Of a DNA stretch of 64,000 bases, positions 43,519 through 50,953 are shown in pieces. The DNA comes from Ancylobacter novellus (GTDB taxonomy: Bacteria; Pseudomonadota; Alphaproteobacteria; Rhizobiales; Methylopilaceae), in contig QFPN01000009.1 in assembly GCA_003241695.1 (NCBI GenBank), positions 1-64,000 on the forward strand. Reading direction: 5' to 3'. The notes beneath the pieces were generated by a model, which saw nothing but the letters and a program-made list of their open reading frames with translations, did not search any database and was not told the DNA's origin. The position numbers and the translations under genes were made by a program. How positions within the stretch are numbered: position 1 is the stretch's first letter; each line of letters begins with the position of its first letter.

Positions 43519-43722
43519 TCACGCAGCCTCGTCGTCTGAGACTTCGGAGGTCGTGTCGCGAGCGAGCTTCTCCTCGACCGCTTCGGTGATCCAGGTGTTG
43601 CGGGACACGGCCCCTGGCCGTTCCGCGCACAGTCGATCGATCGCCGCCAGCGTCTCTTCTGGGAGACGCAAGGTGAAACGACCCAGGTCGCGAACAGCGA
43701 CGGCTTTCGAATCGGCGCGCAT
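43519..43722 (-). CDS. Small ribbon-helix-helix regulator of the methyltransferase operon
   Basis: The 67-aa protein has an RHH core (GRFTLRLPEETLAAIDRLCA followed by SRNTWITEAVEEKLARD). The ATG at 43722 is preferred because a promoter (43766-43795) predicts transcription starting near 43759, which would exclude the longer start at 43779. It is the first gene of the methyltransferase operon and would act as its controller. Three evenly spaced GGCGCC sites directly upstream of its start are its likely operator. Confidence 0.7.
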   Translation of the reverse strand: MRADSKAVAVRDLGRFTLRLPEETLAAIDRLCAERPGAVSRNTWITEAVEEKLARDTTSEVSDDEAA

Positions 43723-43750
43723 GGCGCCACTCTGGCGCCTCTGTGGCGCC
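43723..43750. promoter_or_regulatory. Three GGCGCC boxes at 11-base spacing upstream of the RHH gene
   Basis: GGCGCC occurs at 43723-43728, 43734-43739 and 43745-43750, exactly 11 bases apart (one helical turn), and the outermost lies in a longer palindrome GTGGCGCCAC. They sit between the promoter and the start codon, suiting an RHH repressor binding cooperatively on one face of the DNA. Confidence 0.6.
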
Positions 43751-43765
43751 ACGTCAACGATGTTC

Positions 43766-43795
43766 ATATTTTGTTCCATTTGCGCCGCATGTCAA
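43766..43795 (-). promoter_or_regulatory. Candidate promoter of the methyltransferase operon
   Basis: On the minus strand TTGACA (43795-43790) and AAATAT (43771-43766) are separated by 18 bases, placing transcription start near 43759, upstream of the GGCGCC boxes. Confidence 0.45.
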
Positions 43796-43811
43796 TCCGC
43801 GGGGGGCTGGC

Positions 43812-44426
43812 ATGAAATGGCGGGACCGCGAGTACGACGTCGAGATCCGGCAGGAGATCGATGTCGCGTCTTTGGCCGAGCCGGAAGCAGGCGAACTCGA
43901 AGAGGCGGAAGAGACGGGACAGCTCGCCGGCAACGGGATGTACCAGGACCTGTCAGGTCTCGGCCTTGACGATCTCCAGGCGACGCTCGCGCGGGAAAAC
44001 GAGGTGATCGCCCGCTTAAGCGCCGCGGAGGATCTGGAGGCCGCCGCCGAGGCGTTCGACGATGAGCGCGCGGAGCGTCCAACGCCGGCCGAGGAGCTCT
44101 GGGGTCTCGACATCGGCGTCGCCGCAGCCACGGTCGCGCTATCCGTTCTGGGCGCGACGCCGGTCGCCAGCTGTAATGCGGGCGGTTTCGGGGGCGTTCA
44201 TCAAAGCGGACACCCCTATGTCGCCGCGTTCATTCCGGCCGATCAGGCTGATGCGCTGGTCATGCTGGCAAGGGAAGCCGACGTCGGCGTTCGCACTGGC
44301 TCTGACGGTCTCGTTCGTGTCTACGGACGATCCGACCTTGCATTGGTTCGGTTCGCCGAGGTCGTTCTGTCGCGACTTCGCGAAGCGCAGCTGCGAATTA
44401 GACTTCAACCACCAGACGGGAGTTGA
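43812..44426 (+). CDS. Unrecognised acidic protein (204 aa)
   Basis: The ATG at 43812 follows a purine-rich GGGGGG ribosome site. The N-terminal half is acidic and helical (ASLAEPEAGELEEAEETGQL, LDDLQATLARENEVIARLSA). The second half has a compact domain with CNAGGFGGVHQSGHPYVAAF and IPADQADALVMLAREADVGV. There is no known family. It is divergent from the methyltransferase operon and overlaps the end of the convergent phosphoesterase by 29 bases. The short His/Cys segment could bind metal. Confidence 0.6.
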   Translation: MKWRDREYDVEIRQEIDVASLAEPEAGELEEAEETGQLAGNGMYQDLSGLGLDDLQATLARENEVIARLSAAEDLEAAAEAFDDERAERPTPAEELWGLDIGVAAATVALSVLGATPVASCNAGGFGGVHQSGHPYVAAFIPADQADALVMLAREADVGVRTGSDGLVRVYGRSDLALVRFAEVVLSRLREAQLRIRLQPPDGS

Positions 44427-45213
44427 AGGAGGGGTTTTCGTTGAGGTAGCCGCGGGGATTGCAGATGACGCGGGTCGCCGTTCCTCCAAGCGGTTCGACC
44501 AGATAGTCGAACGGTTGATGCGTATGCCCATGAATCCAAACATCGGGCTGATGTCGGTCGATTAGGCTCGAAAGGTCGCTAACGAATGCTGGAGTCAGGG
44601 GATGGTTTTCAAATCTTTTGCTGACCGATTGCGGGTGAGGGGCGTGGTGGGTCACGACGACGGTGGAACCGAGGTGGGTTCGCGCGAGCGCCTGATCGAG
44701 GAACGCGACGCTCTGTTCGTGCAAAGTGAGCGCGTCGCGCGGTGAGAAGTTTCGCGCGATGAAACCGGTTTGAACCGGCTCCATGAGGATCTGACTGTGA
44801 TCCGCGAGAAGGCGGCCCGCTATCGCCATCGACGCGGTCTGGCGCGCCCTCTCGCCGTGGCTGTAAAGCGCGTAGTTCGTCCACAATGTCGATCCAACAA
44901 AACGTACGCCATTGATAATGACTTCGTCGTCATCGAGCAGGTAGAGATTTGACGTTCTCGCTGCCCAGGCGCGCGCTGTCCGGCGCGCTTCCTCAAGGTA
45001 TTCTCCATAAAACTCGTGGTTTCCGAGCGTGTAGACTACCGGCATGGTCAGCGTGATCGTCCGTGCGAGAAAGGTGATAGCGTCTTCGGCCCCTTCACAG
45101 AGATCGCCGGCCACCACAGCAACGTCTGCTGACGGCATGGCGTCAGCGAACATCGTCGCGGCGCGAGCGGCACGAGGCGACACATGAAGGTCTGAGAGAA
45201 CCCAGAGCCTCAT
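44398..45213 (-). CDS. Calcineurin-like metallophosphoesterase
   Basis: The five metallophosphoesterase motifs are present: SDLHVSP, VAGDLCEGAED, TLGNHEFYGEY, VVTHHAPHP and WIHGHTHQPFDY, in the usual order over 271 residues. Such enzymes use two metals to hydrolyse phosphodiesters or monoesters; the substrate cannot be told. The gene begins 84 bases after an XRE-type regulator on the same strand, so the two are probably co-transcribed. Proteins like this occur in plasmids and phage-related clusters. Confidence 0.85.
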   Translation of the reverse strand: MRLWVLSDLHVSPRAARAATMFADAMPSADVAVVAGDLCEGAEDAITFLARTITLTMPVVYTLGNHEFYGEYLEEARRTARAWAARTSNLYLLDDDEVIINGVRFVGSTLWTNYALYSHGERARQTASMAIAGRLLADHSQILMEPVQTGFIARNFSPRDALTLHEQSVAFLDQALARTHLGSTVVVTHHAPHPQSVSKRFENHPLTPAFVSDLSSLIDRHQPDVWIHGHTHQPFDYLVEPLGGTATRVICNPRGYLNENPSFNSRLVVEV

Positions 45214-45297
45214 GATGCCGCCTGTCGAGCGGCGCGCTGGAAATCGCGACCTTCCAGCCGGGCTGTCGCGACCGGCCCGCTGACGCAGTGTTGCGCC

Positions 45298-45525
45298 TCA
45301 CCCGGCGTGAAAAAGGTCGACTGCGCGGACGCCGAACGCCCGGATGATCTTCTGCAACATGTCGATCGTGAGATTGCGATCCTGACGTTCGAGATCGTTG
45401 ACGAAGGATCGGGCCACGCCGGCCTCGAGGGCGAGCTTTTCCTGACTCCATCCACGCGCCGCGCGAAGGCGCCGGGAGTTGTGAGCGAGCAAGGCTCTGA
45501 GATCCGTGGGATCGATCGTATCCAC
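45298..45525 (-). CDS. Small XRE-family regulator (75 aa)
   Basis: Nearly the whole protein is a Cro/CI-type helix-turn-helix: LRAARGWSQEKLALEAGVAR followed by SFVNDLERQDRNLTIDMLQK. A 16-base palindrome ACCCCGTATATGGGGT is 36-51 bases upstream of the ATG. Related 16-base sites overlap the promoter of the FtsH-like operon and precede the gene at 48414. The regulator therefore probably controls itself plus those operons. It lies upstream of the phosphoesterase. Confidence 0.85.
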   Translation of the reverse strand: MDTIDPTDLRALLAHNSRRLRAARGWSQEKLALEAGVARSFVNDLERQDRNLTIDMLQKIIRAFGVRAVDLFHAG

Positions 45526-45560
45526 GATCGAGAATGGAGACGATCAAGTTGAATTGCTCG

Positions 45561-45576
45561 ACCCCGTATATGGGGT
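45561..45576. promoter_or_regulatory. 16-base operator-like palindrome, site 1
   Basis: ACCCCGTATATGGGGT has five-base perfect arms around GTATAT and lies upstream of the XRE gene, presumably an autoregulatory operator. Confidence 0.55.
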
Positions 45577-45698
45577 GCCAGACTCAGTGTGATCTTTCGG
45601 CACCAACGAATCATTGTTCAATTCCGAAGAGATCTGGAGCTTCGCGCGACTGCGGAACCGCAAGTCGCTCGTGCATAAACGGGGCGCCGCTGGGGAGG

Positions 45699-45929
45699 CT
45701 ATCGCATGGGGGGCAGTTCGAGCGCGCTCTTCAGGCGGTAGAAGCGATTGAGCGTTCTGGCCCAGGTCTGGTCCTCGGCGATCGCGACCAGCAGGCTTGT
45801 ACGGATGACGCCGTCGGGCAGAAGCGGATGGCCGGTGACCGTGCCGACGAGGCAGACGCCATGAGGACTTTCGACAGCGACCCAGCCGTCAAGTTCTGGA
45901 GCGTCCTCCAGGTTCGGAACGTCCGTCAT
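45699..45929 (-). CDS. Small protein paired with the FtsH-like protease (76 aa)
   Basis: The start overlaps the FtsH-like stop by four bases. The sequence (DGWVAVESPHGVCLVGTVTG then HPLLPDGVIRTSLLVAIAED) suggests a small beta-rich domain. No family is recognised with certainty. The coupling indicates an adaptor or regulator for the protease. After its stop there is no further gene before the XRE region. Confidence 0.65.
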   Translation of the reverse strand: MTDVPNLEDAPELDGWVAVESPHGVCLVGTVTGHPLLPDGVIRTSLLVAIAEDQTWARTLNRFYRLKSALELPPMR

Positions 45930-47908
45930 CGCTCAAACTCCAGCTGCGGGTGTGTCCAAGCCGAGTCTCGCGATCCGACCGCAGCCGCGATGTCGTCAGC
46001 GGTGATGACGCGGTTCTGAACGAGTTGAGCAGCGAGCGTCCGGATAGGGATTTCAAGCCGGCGCACATGCGCTCGGGCGTCCTCCATCAAGCGGCGCAGA
46101 TCGTCCTCGACGAGCGCGCGCAGGATGGGGTCGAGAAGCAGATGCGAAAATTCGACGGACTCTCGGGCCAGGAGCGTCTCGCCAAGTCCGAGACGGACGT
46201 GGATGTCGAGCACAAGCGCTGTGGCCTTGTGCAGATCGCTGGCCGCGCCTGACGTCACGCCTCGGGACAGGATCTCGTCGCTCGCGCGGCCCGCCAGCAT
46301 CGCGGTCGCCCTGCGCTCCAGCTCAACCCTTGAAAAGATGCCGCCGTCGGGGCCGATCTGAGTGGATCCGGCCTGGGTGCTCGTGCTCAGTAGGGTGGCG
46401 GATTGGACGTTGACGCCAAGCCAATAGCCGACCGCCGCATGCGCCGCCTCGTGCAAGGCGATCTCCTTGAGCTCCTCCAGAGGACGGTCCTCGGCCGGCG
46501 CTATCGCATCGATGAGGTCGGTCAGCGAAAGCGGCCGGGAAGCGCGCGCCGCCTGATCCCTCGCGAGCCGCACCCAGGAATCGATTTCCGCTCCCGTCGC
46601 AAGGCTCGCCAGCCGGACAGCAGGCGTGATGCTGACGCCGCCGAGATCGTCCTCGAGGCAGTGGCGGAAAACGCTTTCAACCTCTGCCGGCGTCTCAGGC
46701 CCCTTGATCTCGACATGGAGGTCGAAGCGACCAGGCCGGATCAACGCTGTGTCGAGCTGGTCGAAATGGTTGGTCGCCGCGATCAGGATCACGCCGGATC
46801 CGCCACGCCGTAGCTCGTCGATCTGCATCAGGAGCCCCGTTACGATGGGCGTCCAGAAGGATCGATCGCGCCCCTCCATCGCGGCGCGGTCCGGGATGGC
46901 GTCGATCTCGTCGAGCAGCGCCACGGAGGGAGCTTGCGCCACCGCGCGGTCGAAGAAGCGCTGCGCGGCGATCGCCACGTCACCGAGATGGCCATCTCCG
47001 GCTCGAAACCAGTGAGCCACGGAAGTCGATAGGAAGGGGGCCTTGACGGAGCGCGCGAACGATTGCGCAAGCATTGTTTTCCCACACCCCGGGCGCCCGT
47101 GGAGTAGGACGCCCGGCATGGTGAACGGAACCGCCGTTTCGCGCTTCCGTTCGAAGTCGGACGCTAGGCCCTTCATCGTCTGGGCGGCGGCGCCGTAGCC
47201 CGAGAGCTCGTCAAGCTTGGGAACGATCTTCGTCGCGGGCGGTGCAGAGCGGCTTTCAACCGCGCGGCGCATCCGCTCGACGCATTGGCGCGGGGTCGAG
47301 CCCGGCCGCATCGCGTACACGATGTCTGGCAGATCGAGCCCTGAGACATCTGCATTTCGGACCGGGACGCGGCGTTTGCCGCAGTAGCTCGCGAGAGCTT
47401 GCCCTATTACGCTCGGTCGGATTTTCAGGCGAACCTTGTGATCGGCTCCCGCAACGACTGTGGGCGACAACCAGCTGAGGTTGGGCGAAATGCCGAAAAC
47501 GGCCCCCGTAGGCGCCGGACACTCCAGCGCCGCGGACTTGCTTGGAGCCTTCGCGGCCGAGGCCACTTTGCTGAAGGGATAGACGGTCGACGCCTGCGCG
47601 GCGATCGCCAACGTCCAGTCCGCGGTCGGCGTCGTGATGAGGATTGTGACCGGCTTTCTAAGCCGAAGATCGGTCTGAATTTTCGCGGTCAGCGAGTCCT
47701 TGAAGACCGCCCGAGCGATCAGGGGACGGACGGCGTAGTTCGGCGCCAGCGGCCAGTCGCTTTCGGCTTCATCCGCCTCGACATTGGGGACCTCCGCGGC
47801 GACGTCCCGAGCGGGTGTCCGAGCGGCGAACTTCAAGCTGGGCTTCGGTCGACGCGCCGGGCGCCGCTTCGGCTTTGAGATAGAGGATGAAAATCGACGT
47901 ACGACCAC
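45926..47908 (-). CDS. FtsH/AAA+ family metalloprotease without membrane anchor
   Basis: Walker A is GVLLHGRPGCGKTMLAQSFA and Walker B SVALLDEIDAIPDRAAMEGR; the second region of homology has AATNHFDQLDTALIRPGRFD. The M41 peptidase part has HEAAH (ALHEAAHAAVGYWLGVNVQS) and GAASDLHKAT as third ligand. Unlike FtsH it has no N-terminal membrane helices; a basic, Pro-rich tail and an unknown domain precede the AAA part. The start is uncertain: a GTG at 47908 has GGAG upstream, while the frame continues to 48037, where the TTG coincides with the -35 box. It is coupled with the 76-aa gene. Confidence 0.8.
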   Translation of the reverse strand: MVVRRFSSSISKPKRRPARRPKPSLKFAARTPARDVAAEVPNVEADEAESDWPLAPNYAVRPLIARAVFKDSLTAKIQTDLRLRKPVTILITTPTADWTLAIAAQASTVYPFSKVASAAKAPSKSAALECPAPTGAVFGISPNLSWLSPTVVAGADHKVRLKIRPSVIGQALASYCGKRRVPVRNADVSGLDLPDIVYAMRPGSTPRQCVERMRRAVESRSAPPATKIVPKLDELSGYGAAAQTMKGLASDFERKRETAVPFTMPGVLLHGRPGCGKTMLAQSFARSVKAPFLSTSVAHWFRAGDGHLGDVAIAAQRFFDRAVAQAPSVALLDEIDAIPDRAAMEGRDRSFWTPIVTGLLMQIDELRRGGSGVILIAATNHFDQLDTALIRPGRFDLHVEIKGPETPAEVESVFRHCLEDDLGGVSITPAVRLASLATGAEIDSWVRLARDQAARASRPLSLTDLIDAIAPAEDRPLEELKEIALHEAAHAAVGYWLGVNVQSATLLSTSTQAGSTQIGPDGGIFSRVELERRATAMLAGRASDEILSRGVTSGAASDLHKATALVLDIHVRLGLGETLLARESVEFSHLLLDPILRALVEDDLRRLMEDARAHVRRLEIPIRTLAAQLVQNRVITADDIAAAVGSRDSAWTHPQLEFER

Positions 47909-47993
47909 AGCGAGCTCCGACCGCCTGGCGGTCCGCGTCCGTAAGACGCCTGGAGATCGCAACTCTGATCGAGAGCGCGGGGGAGGGTTCACT

Positions 47994-48009
47994 AACCCAT
48001 AAACGGGTT
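47994..48009. promoter_or_regulatory. 16-base operator-like palindrome, site 2
   Basis: AACCCATAAACGGGTT (five-base arms around ATAAAC) overlaps the -10 region of the FtsH-like gene's promoter. Its minus-strand form AACCCGTTTATGGGTT closely matches site 1. Confidence 0.55.
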
Positions 48010-48037
48010 GATAGACGACTATCCCAGCGGCTGTCAA
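48008..48037 (-). promoter_or_regulatory. Candidate promoter of the FtsH-like operon
   Basis: On the minus strand TTGACA (48037-48032) and TATCAA (48013-48008) are separated by 18 bases. The operator-like site 2 overlaps the start region, so a bound repressor would block initiation. Confidence 0.5.
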
Positions 48038-48276
48038 TCCTGCTGATCAGGGGATGTCGCAATCCCTTACTTCAGGAATTACGCCAAAGAATAGCTGCTA
48101 AGGACAGGATAGATCCAAAAACTGCAAGGATTGGCGATTCAGCGGAAGTGACAGGTCTTCGTCGCCTGCGAAAAGATTGGGATCGAGAGTCTGGCGTTGC
48201 CTCCCGGCTCAGCCCGACTTCTCAAAACCTGCACAAGACGCCTTGACGAACTTCTCTGGAACGTGCAGTAAGTTTT

Positions 48277-48292
48277 GGCCTGTATATGGGTT
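48277..48292. promoter_or_regulatory. 16-base operator-like site 3 (degenerate left arm)
   Basis: GGCCTGTATATGGGTT matches the right half and centre of sites 1 and 2 (GTWTATGGGKT) but has lost part of the left arm. It lies about 120 bases upstream of the plus-strand gene at 48414. Confidence 0.4.
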
Positions 48293-48413
48293 GTTTGCCC
48301 AAAGCGGGTTGGCTGTCGGTCGAGGCCGAATGGCTAGTCACCGTGCACCTTTCTGGGTGTGACGAATCTTCGTGCGAGAGGCACGCAGCCGCTTGGCGGC
48401 GGAGGATTCTACG

Positions 48414-48935
48414 GTGACGGAAGTTCGGAAAAGCCTGCGCGCTGAGCCGATCCCACTGACCGAGCGCGAGCGTCGACTCCACGGCGCTGGGCTGAGGCTG
48501 AGGACGCCCCTCAGGGAAGCCATGACCGTTGTGCTTGGGAAGGGCACGCAAGGACGGAGCAGCGACGTTTGCGAGATTCGAAACGAAATTGCTCCTGAAT
48601 GTTGGGGCGTAATCGGCGAGAATTTCTTTTTCGGAGAGCGTCGTTGGGTCGCCGTAACCGCTTCAGGCGATTTGTTTCTCGGCCTCCGTAAGCTCGATCT
48701 CCTGCGGATCTGCGAGCGTCTGACGGCTCTGGACCGTTCGGTGCTGTTGCTTGAAGAGGACGATGTCAGGTGGCTCGCCACCTACTGGGGTCCACGGCGC
48801 CTTTTGCCGAGGCCTGAGGATCTGCCGCCCAGACTCCAGCGGGCTGTGGCGCCGTTGTTCGTCGTTGCGTCAGGCCAGCGGAAGCCGCCGGCGTTCGACG
48901 AAGATAAGCCTTCAGGTGGGACGGCGCGGGCATGA
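48414..48935 (+). CDS. Unrecognised protein, first gene of a two-gene operon (173 aa)
   Basis: A GTG at 48414 has GGAGG about eight bases upstream and is preferred over the GTG at 48372. The product contains LTERERRLHGAGLRLRTPLR, NEIAPECWGVIGENFFFGER and a central hydrophobic region ending near LLEEDDVRWLATYWGP. No family is recognised. It overlaps the next gene by four bases. A degenerate copy of the XRE operator lies upstream, so it may be co-regulated with the FtsH-like operon. Confidence 0.6.
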   Translation: MTEVRKSLRAEPIPLTERERRLHGAGLRLRTPLREAMTVVLGKGTQGRSSDVCEIRNEIAPECWGVIGENFFFGERRWVAVTASGDLFLGLRKLDLLRICERLTALDRSVLLLEEDDVRWLATYWGPRRLLPRPEDLPPRLQRAVAPLFVVASGQRKPPAFDEDKPSGGTARA

Positions 48936-50113
48936 GCCGCCGGCCGCCCGCTCCCCTGGCGAAAACGGGATCCCAGCCTCCGTCACCCGAGGCGATCGCC
49001 AAAAAGATCGTCGAAGGCGCGTTGTTGGTCGAGTTTTCCCCAAACCCGGTCTGCCGAACGCCGATGGGACGGGCCTTCAGCGTGATGCAGAGCGTCGCGA
49101 GCCGTCACGGAACGGCGATACAGACCATGATCGCGGATGGGTTGACCCAGGATGACCGCTTCGAGGTCTTCAGAGATCATCCTATCCCGGTGGGCGTTGC
49201 GGCCTTGGAGTTGGTTTCATCGCGAACGCCGGCGAACGTCCTCAGATACACGACGCTCAGCTCGTCCGGGGCGGTGCATCACGTCGCGACGATCGACATC
49301 TTCGCCATTCATCTGGAGCGCGGTTGGGCCGGCGCATTCGATAGCAAACGGGGGCAAGCCCCCACGCCCGCGACACGGCGGCGGCATATTGAGCTTGATC
49401 TCCGAGCGATCAGGATGACGCTGCCGTCCTTCGCTCGGCAGATGGGGTTCCTTCAGGTCGACTGCGCGACAAGCGCGGTCATCGACTACTTCGGTAATGC
49501 GGGGTTCCGGGAGGCGATGACGGTGCCCCATGGCGACATCGACCGGCTGTTCGAGATGCAGCTGACGCCGAGGATTGACGCAATGACGGCCGCGCTCGAA
49601 GTGGAGCTCGACGCGGCGGTGCGCGAGATCCTCAAGCGCGGTACGCGTCGTCAGCTCAAGTGCGTCGACGCGGACAGGGTCGGCGCCGAAATGGCGAGGC
49701 TTTTCCAGGTCAGCGCGACATCATCCCGATCCCGGGCAAAGAACCGAGCGATGAATTCGGATGTCGGCGCGCTCGACCCCCGGCGCGTCAATGCCCCCGT
49801 CAGCGACGCCTCGCCATTCGGGCGGTGGTGGCCGCAGCCGGAGGCTTACGATCCAGAAGTTCAGGGCGACATCGAAGAGCTGCTCGAGGCCGTGCATTGC
49901 CCCGGCGAGAAACGCTGGCCGGCGGCCGCGCGCGGAGACGCCGCGAGCGCCATCAATCTTGCGATCCGCGTCCAGCTCGTCCGTGAACCGAAGCTTCGTC
50001 CGTATCGGGACGTGATTCTTGTGGCATTGTGGCGTTGCGCCGCCGAGGGCGACCCGGCTGCGGCCCTCGTGATGAACTGGTTGAAGGAGCATCCAAGCGC
50101 GCAGGCGCCCTGA
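48932..50113 (+). CDS. Unrecognised 393-aa protein coupled to the upstream gene
   Basis: The ATG overlaps the preceding stop (ATGA). The N-terminal half looks globular (VGVAALELVSSRTPANVLRY, HVATIDIFAIHLERGWAGAF). From about residue 270 a second segment starts with Met (MNSDVGALDPRRV) and contains DASPFGRWWPQPEAYDPEVQ then RDVILVALWRCAAEGDPAAA, which could be an independent domain. No known motif is found. It may be a fusion of two small proteins. Function unknown. Confidence 0.6.
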   Translation: MSRRPPAPLAKTGSQPPSPEAIAKKIVEGALLVEFSPNPVCRTPMGRAFSVMQSVASRHGTAIQTMIADGLTQDDRFEVFRDHPIPVGVAALELVSSRTPANVLRYTTLSSSGAVHHVATIDIFAIHLERGWAGAFDSKRGQAPTPATRRRHIELDLRAIRMTLPSFARQMGFLQVDCATSAVIDYFGNAGFREAMTVPHGDIDRLFEMQLTPRIDAMTAALEVELDAAVREILKRGTRRQLKCVDADRVGAEMARLFQVSATSSRSRAKNRAMNSDVGALDPRRVNAPVSDASPFGRWWPQPEAYDPEVQGDIEELLEAVHCPGEKRWPAAARGDAASAINLAIRVQLVREPKLRPYRDVILVALWRCAAEGDPAAALVMNWLKEHPSAQAP

Positions 50114-50470
50114 CGCCGCGCGCCGCTCGCTATCAGCGTGATCTTCAGGCTCGAGCAGCCGGCGCGACCGTATAGATCGCCTGCTCGCGACATGCACGAG
50201 AGACGGCCGCCAGCCGTTCGACAGATCTTGGCCGAACACCGTCAACAAGTCCTCTTAATGTGCTTTCCTTGAGGTTTCGGGGACGTCGGGTGACGTAACC
50301 TGGGGCCGCCCTCCTGGAAGCCGCGCATTCCCTGAGGCGCGATGCTGGAGTGATCGTTCTCAGCAGGACGCGCGCGCCGACCGGAAATCACGACTATCGT
50401 CCGGCGCTGCATCGATGCTGGGCGTCTGCGCCCAGCATCGCCCGTGCTGCACCGCTCAAACTTTTCGGGG
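50114..50470. other. Convergent gap with a 12-base-arm hairpin
   Basis: No gene is supported between the two convergent genes. CGATGCTGGGCG (50413-50420 plus 50421-50424) and CGCCCAGCATCG (50429-50440) are perfect arms with loop TCTG. It could be a bidirectional terminator or the left boundary structure of the recombinase trio; there is no T-run. Confidence 0.5.
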
Positions 50471-50953
50471 CTAGGCGGATCGCCGTGTTCGATTGGCTCC
50501 GCCCTTGCGGCCACGGTTCGACATGGCGCGCATTCTTGACACCACGTCCGCGCCTGACGCGTCTGGCGCGTGCTCCAGCGCACGTCTGGCGATCGTAAGC
50601 GCGTCCATCAGGCGGGTGGCGAGGATTCTGTTCTCCTCGAGCAGGCGACGTTTGTCTTCGCGCAACTGAATGACGAGACCGTATGACGACTTGCTTTTCC
50701 TCGGCGTAGGTCTTTGCGATTTGTGGGCTTTGATCTCGGCCTCAATCGCTTCCCGGACCCGCTTGTAGGGGCTATCCTTTGAGGCGATCAGTCGTCGAGT
50801 GTGCCCCGCTTCTTTGGCGACCGTGGACTTGCTGATGCTGAGTTCATTACGAGGCAGAGCCGCCAGATCGGCGTTCGTCGGGACCCCACCTTTCAGCCGG
50901 TCGAGAGCCGACAGGAAGTCCCGTTCGATCGCGGGATCAATGAATTGAGGCAT
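50471..50953 (-). CDS. Small accessory protein of the recombinase trio (TnpC/GmtX-like position)
   Basis: An excellent ribosome site (GAGGAGGA) precedes the ATG at 50953; an upstream in-frame ATG at 50971 lacks one. The 160-aa product has an HTH-like N-terminus (LSISKSTVAKEAGHTRRLIA) and a coiled-coil C-terminal half (IQLREDKRRLLEENRILATR). Tn554 TnpC and the small proteins of recombinase-trio elements have this kind of layout. It overlaps the third recombinase by 17 bases, so all four genes are one operon. Confidence 0.75.
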   Translation of the reverse strand: MPQFIDPAIERDFLSALDRLKGGVPTNADLAALPRNELSISKSTVAKEAGHTRRLIASKDSPYKRVREAIEAEIKAHKSQRPTPRKSKSSYGLVIQLREDKRRLLEENRILATRLMDALTIARRALEHAPDASGADVVSRMRAMSNRGRKGGANRTRRSA

